This document shows, piece after piece, positions 12,581-24,310 of a stretch of 64,000 bases of DNA. Numbering within the stretch: position 1 is the first letter of the stretch; each line of letters opens with the position of its first letter. The position numbers and the translations under genes are program-made. The stretch is from Uranotaenia lowii (lineage: Eukaryota > Arthropoda > Insecta > Diptera > Culicidae): NCBI RefSeq assembly GCF_029784155.1, contig NC_073693.1, forward strand, positions 137,815,988 through 137,879,987, read 5' to 3'. A model generated the notes under the pieces. The model saw only the letters and a program-made list of their open reading frames with translations, ran no database searches and was not told the DNA's origin.

Positions 12581-12998
12581 CGTTGCCGCCTTATCCAGAA
12601 CCAAGCCCCGTTATTGCAATCCTGCCGGGACACGGCCTTCGGTGTTCTGGAGGCCAGATCCGAGCGCCACCGGTCGGAAGTATACCACAACCCACGAGAC
12701 ACCTGGATCTTACCCTAGCCTCGTGGACTAACGTACCATCTCCGGACCGAGCCTAGTTCACGCTGTATACGCCACTGGTCATCTCGCATAACCCTAAGGT
12801 AGGACAATCAACAACTCTTGAGGTGGTGAAGAAAAGTGTTCCATAAGCCGTGTTCGGGAAATAATAAAATGGGAATTCAACTGAGCGTATTGAGGTGTTT
12901 CCTTGACTCCGAATTTCGAGTGTTGCCGACCCTGAGGCTTGAGAGGGGGGGTTCTTGTTCGACTGAGCAGTTTGGGAGAACCGATGGTTACACTTTTG

Positions 12999-13963
12999 GC
13001 AAAACAAGACTCCGACTTATCCCAACTCAAGTTGATCTCTTTTTAAGTCGGTGTTGATTTAAGCCTTGAACCCGCGGCATTAGACGCTAGCACATGCCTG
13101 CTGGAGTGCTATTCCGAGAGTTCGAGGATTCTGGCTCAAAAAATCTGTTCAGGAAATCTTTCCAAGTCCGCCATTTCCAAACCGACCGCCAAGCTACACC
13201 GACAGCTGCACCCAGTCCATTTACTCCTACTGTGGGAACCGCTACTTCGGGGTTTTAACCCCAGCTTCTGTTAGCGATGGATCCTTAGTTCACCCAACAC
13301 CGCTTCGACACGACGACCACGACGACCCTACATCTGACAATTGGTTCTTCACCGGGACGCAACGGATTAGGCATTTTGAAGACCTCAGAGCACTTCGACT
13401 CACTCGCGCTGATTCCGGCCAGCGTCATCAGTCGTCCTGGCCCTGTGTTCGATTGTTGTGATGAGCTTCTCCAGCCTGCATTCTCAGGCAAGTACAAACG
13501 TTGTTTTAGAACATTCCCGTTGCTTGAAGAAATTTTAGCTTCCAGCTACTCAAACATGGCATGCTCTGACCTGAATCACCTGCTGCCTGCCTTCGAGTAC
13601 GATCGCACTACAGCATCTTCATGGGCTCCTCTACCGGGACGCAACGACGGAGACCCCTGAGCCCCCCCTTCCCTGAGCCTATCAACGTGTTACGCTCACT
13701 AGTTTTTCGACACCCTCTTTTCCGAACCTCGAAAATGTAGCAACTTGTACAAGGCCTTCAGCACAGGGACGCAACGTATCAGGTCTAACGGAGACCCTTT
13801 GCCCTTCGACTCAGTCGCGCTGTTTCCTGCCAGCGTCTTCAGTCGTCCTGGCCCTGAGTTCGTCTGTGGCGCAGGGGTTCTCCAGCCTGTGGACTCAGGC
13901 AAGTATGGCACTCCCGACCGGTTTCCTCCGCCTGATAGTACTCTCTTTTCCAGTGTTCAGTGA
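12999..13963 (+). pseudogene. CR1 LINE copy 1: ORF1 C-terminus and ORF2 repeat units
   Basis: ORF1 resumes as AKQDSDLSQLKLISF..VGVDL, aligned to RKDVDVSTLRSISFKVGVDL of copy 2, and runs to about 13260. From 13320 two diverged copies of the 88-residue ORF2 module follow: one around 13376-13500 (FDSLALIPASVISRPGP) and one around 13745-13900 (FDSVALFPASVFSRPGP). Traces of a third PGRN unit start lie near 13640. The units share frame 2. Stops at 13658 and 13961 break the frame. Each retains SRPGP.F..C and LQP...GKY, showing that the module predates the split of the two copies. Confidence 0.8.
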
Positions 13964-14011
13964 TCTAGCTATGCCTCGGAAACTTTTGACTCAATAACAT
14001 TGTATTACCAG

Positions 14012-15288
14012 CAGGGATGCTTTCCTCCGTGGTGTTTTTACGGAGCCGGAGAATTTCAACACCGCAGTATTATTGCCATTAACTCTCCGGAGAGATTGTT
14101 AGTTTTTCACCACTCTCTATCTGCTATCGAAGTACTCGAGTGTCATATACACTAACTTAAACTCGCACCGCCACCAGATCCTCACATTGGAGCATAAATG
14201 TTTGCACCGTAGAGCTCCGTAGAGTGGCAAATTTCCTCACCGGCGAGAATCACCTGCGTTTTTTTGTGACTTGACTTTGCCTAACGTAAGGAAAGCAGGA
14301 AGTTGAAAGCAATGTGCCATAAGACAGTATCCATTCCTTAGCCATTCTTACGGGGCGTTCGTAAATTAATCGTTTTGAGTGATGCATCTGTTGATCGATT
14401 TATTTTGGTAGATGTCAAAAAACCATCCAAAGCATTTGATTTACATTCAAAAAATCACTTCGACCAATAACATCATTTTATTTCTACGAGTAGATAGCAA
14501 TTTACGAACGCCCAGTATAATAAGCTTAAAAAATTTAGTAATCTAATGAAAACGAAATCTATTTTTAAAAAATCCATCGTTGCAACTGGAGACAATTGTC
14601 ATCAAAGTGGAAAAATGTAATGTAAATATATTAAATTAAGAATATTACACTTCAATAATATAAATATGCATTTTCAACATGGATCAACAAAAATCGAAGT
14701 TAACACCCAACTTTTTTTTTCCATATTCTTTGCATTTTTTTTAATGATTCATGTCACATAAAATTGAATCAGAAATGTTCCAGATTGCCCGAATTTATCT
14801 GGGACAAAACTTGAAAAAAGTTACCGGGAATAATGCAATAAGTTCACTCGGCCCAAACTTTTCAGAAAATTGTAATAATTAAAAAAAAAGTTTTAACGAA
14901 ATAAACATTTTTATTTATAGAAATCTTTAATAAGATTTGAAAGCAATAGATTTGGATTGGTAACACATTTCTTCTTCAGATAACAAACTGTTTCTTCATT
15001 GCTAGTCCTATTGGAACTGCCCCTTCAAGTATACTATCACTCGAAATACCCCTAAATGTAGACAATCACCTGCAATGTTTACGTGTTCAATAACTGGATC
15101 GATCGGTTTTCTCGGTGGTGTATGTGGTGAACATAAGAGCTCTCACTCTCACGCTCGTTGGTGTTGAATTCAATATAATCTCTCCGGTGGTGTTAGTCAA
15201 ACATCTCCGTGGTGAAATGCAGAGAAACTCCGTGGGGAATCGAAAAACCCGCACCGCGGAGATTCTCCATAGAGAAAATGCATCCCTG
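14012..15288. mobile_element. Non-autonomous hAT element (MITE), 1277 bp
   Basis: The ends CAGGGATGCTTTCCTCC and the complement of GAGAAAATGCATCCCTG are inverted. The flanks ATTACCAG (14004-14011) and ATTACTAG (15289-15296) are an 8-bp duplication with one change. It lies exactly inside the LINE codons for YYQ|NVGG, the start of the endonuclease domain. Sub-terminal GGAGA/TCTCC and CCGTGG words are frequent at both ends. It has no transposase. A further MITE sits inside at 14353-14513. Confidence 0.88.
14353..14513. mobile_element. 161-bp MITE nested in the hAT MITE
   Basis: The terminal repeats GGGCGTTCGTAAATT and AATTTACGAACGCCC are exact inverted copies of 15 bp. No coding sequence. The target duplication is not clear, so the superfamily is not assigned. 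Confidence 0.75.
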
Positions 15289-15296
15289 ATTACTAG

Positions 15297-15720
15297 AACG
15301 TCGGAGGTATGAACTCGTGTCTAGCAGACTACCTGCTCGCAAGCTCTTGTTGCTGTTACGACATTGTCGCCTTCACTGAAACATGGCTGAACGATCGTTT
15401 TGGACCCGACTATTTAGTGTTTCGTTGCGATCGCAGCTCACGTAATAGCAAAAAGACCATCGGTGGCAGAGTGTTGATTGCCGTTAAGTCAGATTTTTTA
15501 GCGTTACTCATCGAAGATAGTTCCTTGAGGGATCTGGAATTTGTGTTGATCCGCATTGATCTTGGTGACCGTTAACTTTATGCCTGCGTTCTGTATCTGC
15601 CTCCTGACTGCACAAGAGATGTTACCCTAACTGAGTTTTTTTCGCGCTGCTTATCTAAAGTAAGCTCTCTCTATGCACCCGTAGATCTATGTGGTTTATC
15701 TATTCGCGATTTCGAAGCTA
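15297..15720 (+). pseudogene. CR1 LINE copy 1: apurinic-like endonuclease domain fragment
   Basis: Residues MNSCLADYLLASSCCCYDIV followed by AFTETWLNDR match the endonuclease of copy 2 (ETW motif). The frame continues through the GGRVLIAVKS region and a TAA (15573) to YLPPD (about 15600) and a decayed IGDFN-like IRDFE at about 15705. After this the sequence departs from the LINE. It is the DNA-nicking domain of ORF2, inactive here. Confidence 0.85.
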
Positions 15721-15724
15721 ATTT

Positions 15725-17697
15725 TTGACAGATCGTGTGCGTGCAAAAAATGTAAACAAACAGGGGGAAAAACTAGCTAGTAATAAATCATTATTTTCTC
15801 TGATTTGGTTAGGGTTTTTCAGAAAATGATAGATACAAATTTAAAGTAGAAGATTCAGAGATTATTGTGAGCTACAGGAAAAAATGTATATGTTCCGTGA
15901 AGCATCGCAAATTGACAACAAAAAAGGTCAATTTTTTACTACGCCAAAAACTCTTCAGAGTATTTCACATATTTCTGAATGAAAACTCAAGCCAAATGCA
16001 CATTTTCAATTGCAGTTTGTTAAAGAAGAAATCAATTAACATTCCTTCAAAATTTGGGGAAGAACCAACAATTGGTAAGCTAGAATTTTTTTATTCGAAA
16101 AAACATAAATTTTTGATATTTTCTATTAGGTTTCCTTCTGCAGATGCATACAATCAAGCGTAATAATTTTAAAGCTGTAAGGCGGATTTGGATATTTGAT
16201 GGTGGTAAAAATGCCATGGAAAAAATATATCCTTGAATAAATACACAATTTAAGTTTACTTTGACGGTATGCAATTGACATCGTTCAATGGTTATATCAT
16301 GTTTTGTACTTTATCGGACCTTATATGATTTTTTTGGAGAAATTTTTATTAAAAATTAAATTTATACAACCACTAGGCGTAAAAAAATTTAAATTAAAAT
16401 TTAACACTTTATACTGTCTTAGGCTGAAACTATTTAAATTTTTATATAACGTATTCATTAAATATTACAACTAAACCAAATCCAATAGTTTAAGGTAACA
16501 AATTGTTCATGCATACAGACCGACGAGAAGCGCATAAAGTTTAATATAAAGATATGATACACCAATATAGATAATTGGAAAAAATTAAAAGTTTAGAAAA
16601 TGAACGAAAAGATTGATTTACATGTTAGTTTTTTCTGACCAACTGACTATTTTAAAATGGAGACAGCATCATTATTTCGTTTGTCGGCTTCGCTCTCTTC
16701 CCGAATCACCACCCACCGTACCTACTCGGAGAGCAAACAAACACGTTTTGCTGGACGAGGTGCTTGAGTTCTAGAAATTCAGGAATGATTTTACGTTTAT
16801 AATTTTCATATTTTTGTGAAATCTCACAGCGTGAATTGCAGCACCTCACTAGAATGAAGATTAAATGTGCTTTCCAATTAATATACTCTTGGTTGGTCCA
16901 AACAAAGTAAAAGCACTGATAATCCGGGTACAACCTGACGGTGGACCACAAAAACAGATGAAATTTCAATTTGTAAAAAAATCGCGCAAAGTAGTGAACT
17001 TTGAAAAATTCCAGTAAATTCATTTTTTGTTGCATCAAAAATCTAAAGACAGCAAAATGTGGGAATTTTAATACATTTTGTAGTCATATTTTTTTCAAAA
17101 CTCTACCATCGCTCAAACAGTATTTACTAGCAATCGAATGAAAAGTAGGTTTTTTTAGACCACTTTTTTGAACTTTTTGTGACCATTTCATTAAAAAAAA
17201 TTTAAAAAAATATTTCTTGTCTTCATGATGTAAGCATTAACTTCAGCTTTCATATGCATAAGGCAAATATTTTTTTGAACGTGTAACATATGAACTACAG
17301 CAGTTTTCGTGAGGCATGTTTTTTCGGATTTTTTTTCTTTCATGCTGAATAACGAGAAAACTAGTAACTTTAGCTATATATAATGTTCTAAACATATTTC
17401 ACTGACATTACAAGGTTTCTATTGATATAAGTTTTATATGAAGTTCATAATAATTCAAACGACTTAAATAGATTTTACTTTTGTGGTGTCAAAATGACAC
17501 CAAAAGTCGGAAAAGGGAGTTTTTTTGTCCAGGCTTCCAGGGTTCGTCCATAAAAAAAGTAAAGATGCAATATTGAAGAACTTTTGAATTCATTTAGGGT
17601 CCCCGAAGAAATTTTTGTATTTTGAAGCTTCTGAAAAAAGTTACAAGCCTTCAAACTTGCAATGGTGTCAAAATGACACCCTAATGCGGATGAGGGT
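15725..17697. other. Unresolved insertion or replacement within LINE copy 1
   Basis: Between the IGDFN motif and the HHPALL motif of ORF2 about 70 LINE codons are missing and some 2 kb of unrelated AT-rich DNA is present. The 17-bp perfect palindrome GGTGTCAAAATGACACC occurs twice near its right end (17485-17501 and 17664-17680). The frames at 15867-16163 and 16706-17038 show no motif. The element type is unknown. Confidence 0.5.
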
Positions 17698-19913
17698 TAA
17701 AGCGGTACACCATCATCCTGCTTTATTGGTCTCGCTAGATGTCGCTAGACTTGCTCCTGTCGCAAAATTAGCATCCTGCTATCTTGACTTCAAGAACGCC
17801 GACTTTGACGAGATTTCTCGTACCCTGGTTTCCATCGACTGGGAATCTGAGCTCGACTTATCTGATCTCATCTGAATTACGTTATCGATCGTCACGAACC
17901 AAAACACACTACTGAGAAGAATATACGGATTCCTTAGTTCACGACTGAAGTACACGACGACTAAAGAAGGCAAAGAGATGTGCCCTTAGAAATTAAAACA
18001 AATCTAGATCCTCCTACACTAAGGACATTTATCGCAGACTAAATTCTGTTTACAAAAAAGTCAACAAACGTACTCACCAAACTTATCTAGCTCGAGTTCA
18101 GCGTGATCTTAAGTCCAGACCAAAATCGTTCTGGAAACATGTTAAAAGTCAGCGGAATGAACCTGGTCTGCCAACCCAAATGTTTCTGGATGACAATACG
18201 GCGAACTCTGATCGTGAAGTCTGTGATCTCTTTGCCGAAAAATTCTCGTCTATCTATAATACAGTGTCGATATCCCCTGAACATTTGGATAGTGCAGTCA
18301 GGAATATTGCGCCACTGGGCTTCTCTATAAACAACATTGTGGTTGAGGATGCAGTCATCTCAAAAGCAGCAGCTAAGCTTAAAAATTCTTTCTCTACGGG
18401 TCCGGATGGAATACCTGCTACTTTTATTAAACGTTTCATGCCTGTTTTGCTGACTCCTGTTAGGCTTATTTTCCAAGCTTCGCGTGTGTAAAAAAGGTAA
18501 CAGGAGAGATGTCAACAACTACCGGGGAATCTCGGCATTATGCGCAGAAGCCAAACTATTCGAATTAGTGGTCTTGGATCCGATTTTTTTGTCCTGTAAA
18601 GATATTTTTCCGACGATCAAAACGGATTTATGCCCAAGCGCTCCACGACAGCTAACCTTCTGACGTTTACTTCTTACGTGCATGAAAGTTTTGCTGCGAA
18701 GTCTCAAACCGACGCTATTAACACCGATTTTTCTGCGGCATTCGACAAAGTCAACCACGGTATTGTCATTGGAAAGCTGGAACGCCTGGGTTTCTGTGGA
18801 ACTCTTCTTGTCTGGCTCCGGAGCTACCTATCTGGACGTAAATTAATAGTTCGCAAGTGGGACTCTTTCTCCAGACAATTCTCTGTTTCTTCTGGTGTGC
18901 CTCAGGGAAGCCATTTAGGGCCGATTATCTTCTTGATCTACTTCAACGATGCGCTCTCACTCCTGGACGGCTCAAAGGTATACTATGCTGACGACCTAAA
19001 ACTATTTTACAAAATGAACGACCAGGACGATATTGATTTCCTACAAAATCAATTTAACCTGCGCGTGGTGGTTAGACCAAGTGGAGCGTGATCTGTTGAA
19101 CGTGGGGTGCCCGAGAAATTGGAGAACGGTTGCCATGGACCGAGTGAATTATAGGAATTATGTTCGTCAAGTTATGTCGTGAGACGGTATACTATGTAAA
19201 TAAAATAAAATCAATTTAATCACTTCGCACACCGGTGTGATACAAACTGTCTACCTTTGAATCGCAGTAAATGTGCAGTCATCAGCTTTTCAAGAAGGCG
19301 GCAGCCTTTTTCCGTTGAGTACTTCCTCGGAGATAAGCCAATCGCACGCGTAGAACACATCAACGATCTGGGCGTAATTCTAGACCAGAAGCTGAAATTC
19401 AGGACACACACAAACTACGTTGTCGATAAAGCCTCGAGAAGTCTTGGATTCTTATTTCGTGTGGTCAAGGACTCCAAGGATGTGTATTACCTGAAAAGTT
19501 TGTGTTGCCGTATCGTTCGCTCTATCCTTGAATATGCATCAGCTAATTGGTGTCCCTACTATCAGAATGGGGCCGAACGGATCGAGGCTATACAGCAGCG
19601 CTTCTTGCGATTCGCCCTTAGACCACTGCCTTGGCAAGACCCGTTTCACTTACCAAGCTATGAACATCGATGCCATCTCATAGCCATAGACAAGCTTCAA
19701 GCCCGCAGAAACGCAGCGCGAGCTTCCTTCGTCGCCGATCTCTTGACATCGCGAATTGATTGCTCCACGCTCCCAGAAGCCATTCCTCTAAGTGTGCGAC
19801 CCCGTGGACTTAGAAACCAAGACCTTCGATTGTATGTTCCCATTCGATTGAATAATTTTGGAGCTAATAGCGCTATCATCGGTGTAAAGAAAACATTCAA
19901 CCGGAGAGTCTGA
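17698..19913 (+). pseudogene. CR1 LINE copy 1: linker, reverse transcriptase and C-terminus
   Basis: Starts at AVHHHPALLVSL (end of endonuclease). It runs through AKLKNSFSTGPDGIPATFIK (about 18367-18430), the catalytic block with FDKVNH (about 18740), SSGVPQGSHLGPIIF (about 18887) and YADDLKLF (about 18982), to the C-terminal segment SILEYASANWCPYYQNG and ending GVKKTFNRRV-stop at 19913. A stop at 17872, a deletion of about 19 codons near 18484, frameshifts and the RTE-like insertion (19058-19206) inactivate it. The YADD active site itself is retained. RT normally copies the element RNA at the nicked target. Confidence 0.88.
19058..19206 (+). mobile_element. 149-bp 5'-truncated LINE tail, RTE-like
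   Basis: A perfect 13-bp target duplication AAAATCAATTTAA flanks it (19045-19057 and 19207-19219). The inserted DNA encodes the extreme C-terminus of another LINE, with WWLDQVERDLL, NWRTVAMDRVNYR and QVMS-stop, followed by about 35 bp ending in ATAAAATAAA-like sequence. That short 3' tail and the protein ending suit RTE-like elements. The clade is inferred. Removing it with one duplication puts the RT frame back in register. Confidence 0.85.
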
Positions 19914-21470
19914 AAACGATTTACCTTTTTGTTGAGCTTCCCAAAGCCGTTTATCAATTTCAGCTGACCCAACAAAACCTTATTTTGCACACATGTACTG
20001 CCTGAGTGAAGAAGATTAGCACAATGTCTACACGTTTGGGGCTGATTGCGATAGGTAAGCAATTTTACTTCGCCCTGGATTGTTACAACACAAATGACTG
20101 GATATGCTTTCGAAGTAGCATTTTGACTATACGTGCACCCGTTGGACGGCCTTTGTATAAATACGAAGATGTCTCCCCTAACAAGATCTTTGATGGAAAA
20201 AACGTCGCCAAACTTTATAAAAAAAACTCACAATATCTTCGATCCGTACACTTTCGGACCGATCATGTACCTTGACCTCCACTCTTCCGTTAAATAAAAA
20301 TCGAATTGTTCAACTCATTCGAAAAATGATATCAAGTAAGTTTTGATGCAGCCCATCGAAGAGCACATCTTAACTTAAATTTTAAGCTCCCCATTAATGA
20401 AATTTTCGACAATAGAATTCTCTGCCGTTATTAGTTCTTTTAATTTAAATATATTGTCTACCAGATGACTCTAGCCACGAAGGTTTTGAAAACAAATCCG
20501 AAAAGTTAATCCAAACATCATTAGATACCATCAGTTTAACCTAGAGAAGGCGCCTCTCCGGCTCACTCGGTTTATAAAAACCCAGCCTTGTTGAAAAATT
20601 TCCATGCATCATTTCCGAAAACTACCACAAATTCTTAACTCGAACCGCTGCTGTCAACCAACTTCCAGCATGCAGGCACACATGGCACTTTCCATTCTCC
20701 GGGATCAGCTTATAACCAGCCGTAAAAAAGTGAGCCAACTCTTTTACCCTCCTGTAGGATAGGACACACTAGGCCGGTTGCCACTAACGAGCGCTAAACT
20801 GTACGATGAACCGTTTAGAATTCCAAGAATTGTATCCCTCAGAAAAACGAGAATAACAGCAAAAAATCCTAACCTTCCGCGCCCGAGCTGAGCTGAGCGC
20901 GAGTGAAGGGAAAGATGCGCCACTCCATCATGGAAAAAGCGACGAAAAATCACATTAATTAAAATATTTTTAATATTTTTTACCGTTGTGATTCCGAAGA
21001 ATTGTGAGTGGTGGGAAGCGAGGGTGTAAAAACTGAAACTAAAAGCGAGCATATTTTTCTGTGGGTGTGATTCTGTGTTGTTGGGTTGGTTGGGGTTCGT
21101 AAAACGACGACGAATAGTTGTTGAGCCATTTGGCGTCTTGGAAGAAAATAAAATGTAATTACGAAAATATTTTAACGATACCCGAGTATGATGAAGTGAG
21201 TGACAATTTATGTGTTTTAGAACAATTTATTTCGTACAATAAATCAGCGCACTCGCGTGGTGGAAAAACAGCTTCATTATGGCACAATTAACGCCATTAG
21301 AGCAACGCAATGCCCTGTAATGTTTTTTCTTCAAAATAATTGCAAACGGAAGTTTTGTAAGTGTCGTTTTATTGCGTTCTCGGGGTAATCGGGGAATCGA
21401 CAAATTCAGGTAATGTCGAATGCACCCGACCAATTTCGTTTTATAAAAGGTATGTAATTTAGGGTTTATT
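19914..21470. other. No recognised gene
   Basis: Begins with possible decayed 3' sequence of LINE copy 1. Frames at 20006-20275 and 20744-21052 have no motif. The base composition is more balanced around 20530-21130, and a TTTATAAAA word lies near 20570, but no promoter or gene can be supported. Confidence 0.45.
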
Positions 21471-22326
21471 GTACAATAGACTGAGACATTTCTGAATTTC
21501 TCAAACCCTGGGGTCTTAAAAGCTTCGTTTTGGTCCAAAACTCATCCATGATTTTTTGTGGATTTTTAAGTAACGTTTACATGAGTGAATTTGAACTATA
21601 AGATTTGTATGGGAAAATTTTATATTTTGTACTGAAAATTCAACATCATTTTTGTTTCCTCTGTGGAACCGAGCCAACTGATGGTTTTGGTTCCAATTTA
21701 TCAATTTCCTTAAGAAAATTTTCCGCTGAACACGTTGAAGAACGTAACTTCGTATCTTATTAGGCAAAAAAGTTATTAGCTTTTTAACAGGGGTATGTCT
21801 TTTCGCATTGATAAACAATAAATTCAATTGACATCACTGCTGAGTGTCTAGAAAGGTAAAGGTTTTTTTCTAGGATTTTCATCCTTTAGGATGATTCATT
21901 TCTTTAGCGAGGTATTGCATGACTTCTTTCAATGAAGTGTTTCGCGAGGCTCCAACAGTGATGTTAATTGAATTTATCGTTTATCAATGCGAAAAGACAT
22001 ACCCCTGTTAAAAAGCTAATAACTTTTTTGCCTAATAAGATACAATGTAACGTTCTTCAACAAAGTTGTTCAGCGGAAAATTTTCTGACGGAAATTTATA
22101 AATTGGCACCAAAACCATAAGCTGGCTTGGTTTCACAAAAGAATCAAAAATGATGTTGATTTTTCAGTAAAAATATTAAATTTTCCCATACAAACTTAAA
22201 AGTTCAAATTTACTCATGTAAACGTTACAAATAAATTCTGCAAAAAATCATGGATGAGTTTAGGGCCAAGGCAAAGCTTTTAAGAGAAATTCCAAAATGA
22301 CCCCAAATCGACTCAGTCTATTGTAC
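21471..22326. mobile_element. Foldback element with arms of about 370 bp, copy A
   Basis: The left arm (21471-21842) and right arm (21953-22326) are inverted copies with scattered differences. They begin GTACAATAGACTGAG and end with its complement. The 110-bp spacer contains further weak inverted words. There is no coding capacity. A partial second copy lies at 51621-52256, so this is a mobile family. Relative to the right arm, the left arm lacks about 13 bp near its tip. Confidence 0.88.
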
Positions 22327-22605
22327 AACTATTCATAAAAAATCGTAGCCAATAAATTTCAAATCTTTTTTCGTTCGAGTTCGAGTAGCTTAAAAAATCT
22401 GTTTTTTTCCAGATCCAATGAATGATAAAAAAAAATACTTGAAAGATCATAAAAACTGTAATGAAATTGTAGAATAAACTCAATAAATCTCATTTTTCTT
22501 TAAAGTAACATGATTCAAAGATCATCGTTTAGAAGACCAAGATTTATTTCTTTTTGCTATGAAAAATATGGTTATTAAAAGGATGTCGTAAAACCGAATA
22601 TACAT

Positions 22606-22656
22606 ACACTGAGGTTTTTTTTGAGGACAAAATACCGCGTAAAAAAAACCTCAGTG
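22606..22656. repeat. 51-bp hairpin with 17-bp arms
   Basis: ACACTGAGGTTTTTTTT is followed after 17 nt by its exact complement. It may be a very small MITE or deletion derivative. Confidence 0.75.
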
Positions 22657-22807
22657 TTCTAGGTTTAGTGATATTAGAAATAACACAAGGTACAAAATTC
22701 ACATTTTTTCGAGGTGCAAAGAACTTTAGAAACGATTTCGATTCATTTGGTAGCGCTTATTCCAAATATGCAATTAGTTTTTTTTTTATCAGCTCTTGTT
22801 TTGGAAG

Positions 22808-23090
22808 TACCGTAAAACGGGGTAAGTTTGACCATTAATAAAATTTTCCACATTATCATCAATAACTTAGTCTATAGTTTGAAATTGTGAAATGTAATTT
22901 CAAAATCATGAAATATCTATTGTTCAAAGGCTCGCAAACAAACAGCTCTTCTGATGGTACCAAAAAGTATTTAGAAGAAAACGGGTGGTTGAATATGAAA
23001 GAACAACTTTTATTCTTTGTATATGTATAGTTATAGTGCTATTTTTTATATTTAAACAGTAAGTGATCAATCTTACCCCGGATTACGGTT
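22808..23090. mobile_element. MITE with TACCGTAAA..GGGG ends, small copy
   Basis: The left end TACCGTAAAACGGGGTAAG and right end CTTACCCCGGATTACGG are imperfect inverted repeats. A larger relative with the same termini is at 46831-48108. Non-coding. Confidence 0.7.
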
Positions 23091-24310
23091 CATGGATTTT
23101 CTCCTGGATCGTCAACTCTTCTAACATGAAACATCAATTTTAATACGTTGGCAAATATCGAATCGATTTTTTTTATTTTAAAGGGATTTTAACTCCACAG
23201 GAGGCATTCGTCCCTACGAAATATCGAATCAAGGAAGTTTTAAATCCATTTAAAGCTTAAATCAATACTTTGCATGATGGTAAAGAGAAATATTTAAACA
23301 TATTAAAAAAAACAGAATATTTATAATTTAATCAAATCTTATCATTCTGTCTTGATACATTTCGTATCTGAAAATTATCAAATTTTCACGGTGCACACAG
23401 GAATATTTCACCCAAAAACCTGGCCAAAACTCAAAATTTCAATTTCATTGATTACTTTTATGTCGATGTTTATTTGATTCTTGAATAAATTTAGCACCAT
23501 ATATGTGCCGGTCATTTTTGACATCTAATTTGTTTATAAGCTGTAGCAGCTGCCAAAACTTTAGTATTTTTATGAGATTTTTATTTAATTTTTCTACAAA
23601 TCATTGAATCAGCGTGACTAATTCAAATTTACGAATTAAAATTTCTTAAGTAACTTAAAATGAAAATGTTATATGAAGAACTTCAATGGAAAGTGTTAAA
23701 TAATTTTGAGTATAATCTACATATAAAAATCGATGATATAGGGACACTGATAACTGCTTTGAAAATTCTTTTAATTATTTTTTGTTTTAAACGTTAATTT
23801 TTTATTACAAAATAGTGTTTTTTTATGTTCCCAGCAAGTCCCGGTAAAATGTTTGATATCATTTGAAAATTGATAACTTCAATAATCATGTGCAAAAGAA
23901 AGAAATCGCGCAAACTCGCGCATTTTTTATATTTTTAAGTTTGACCTTTAAAAATATTGATAGATTTTTTCCACAAAAAAGTAACCTAGGGCTTCGTTTA
24001 TTTTAAATTAAAGCTCAGTCAAATTTATGTTCTTTTCCGAATATTTTCAAATGTAATTTAGCTTTAAAAACAAATAAAAAAAATTCTAGATTTTTTTGAA
24101 TTTTACAACTTTTTTAACCTGGATTATCTATCATGTCATATAAATGTTAGATAATTTCTAATAGAAAATTATGAAAAATTACGAAAACGGTAAAAAAATA
24201 TATTAAATGATCTTCAAAACGTTTGATAAGTCAAAATAAACATTTTTATTGTTTTCAAACCTAAAAAATACTTTTGACCAACTTTTTCTTCTACGTACTC
24301 CTGTGTGTAT
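23091..24310. other. AT-rich DNA with no recognised feature
   Basis: No coding frame above noise and no inverted terminal repeats were seen. Confidence 0.5.

Larger units (their letters stand above)
9670..12992 (+). mobile_element. LTR-like insertion (probable solo LTR) with a hAT inside
   Basis: The block starts TGTAACCA and ends TGGTTACA, perfect inverted ends of the TG...CA type used by LTRs. It is flanked by the 4-bp direct repeat CTTT (9666-9669; 12993-12996). Dropping the insert with one CTTT restores the ORF1 codon register of the host LINE. Without the nested hAT and its duplication the insert is about 1.28 kb, has no coding frame of interest, and carries AATAAA near 12861, as expected of an LTR R region. 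Solo LTR is an inference; a TIR element with 4-bp duplication is the alternative. Confidence 0.6.
9055..19913 (+). mobile_element. Old CR1-clade LINE, copy 1, broken by nested insertions
   Basis: In order, the pieces match the younger copy at 28.6-34.0 kb: PHD-type ORF1 (9055-9669, 12999-13260), proline-rich repeat units (13320-13963), endonuclease (15297-15720) and reverse transcriptase (17698-19913). Insertions are an LTR-like element with a hAT inside (9670-12992), a hAT MITE (14012-15288), an unresolved block (about 15725-17695) that also replaces roughly 70 codons, and an RTE-like tail (19058-19206). Removing the hAT MITE plus one target duplication (1285 bp) puts the repeat-unit frame and the endonuclease frame back in register. 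The insertions are therefore later events in one former ORF2. The 5' and 3' limits are not certain. Confidence 0.85.

Noticed and set aside
12135..13057. Several overlapping 70-90-residue frames
   Set aside because: They lie in the LTR-like insertion, in conflicting frames and strands, with no motif.
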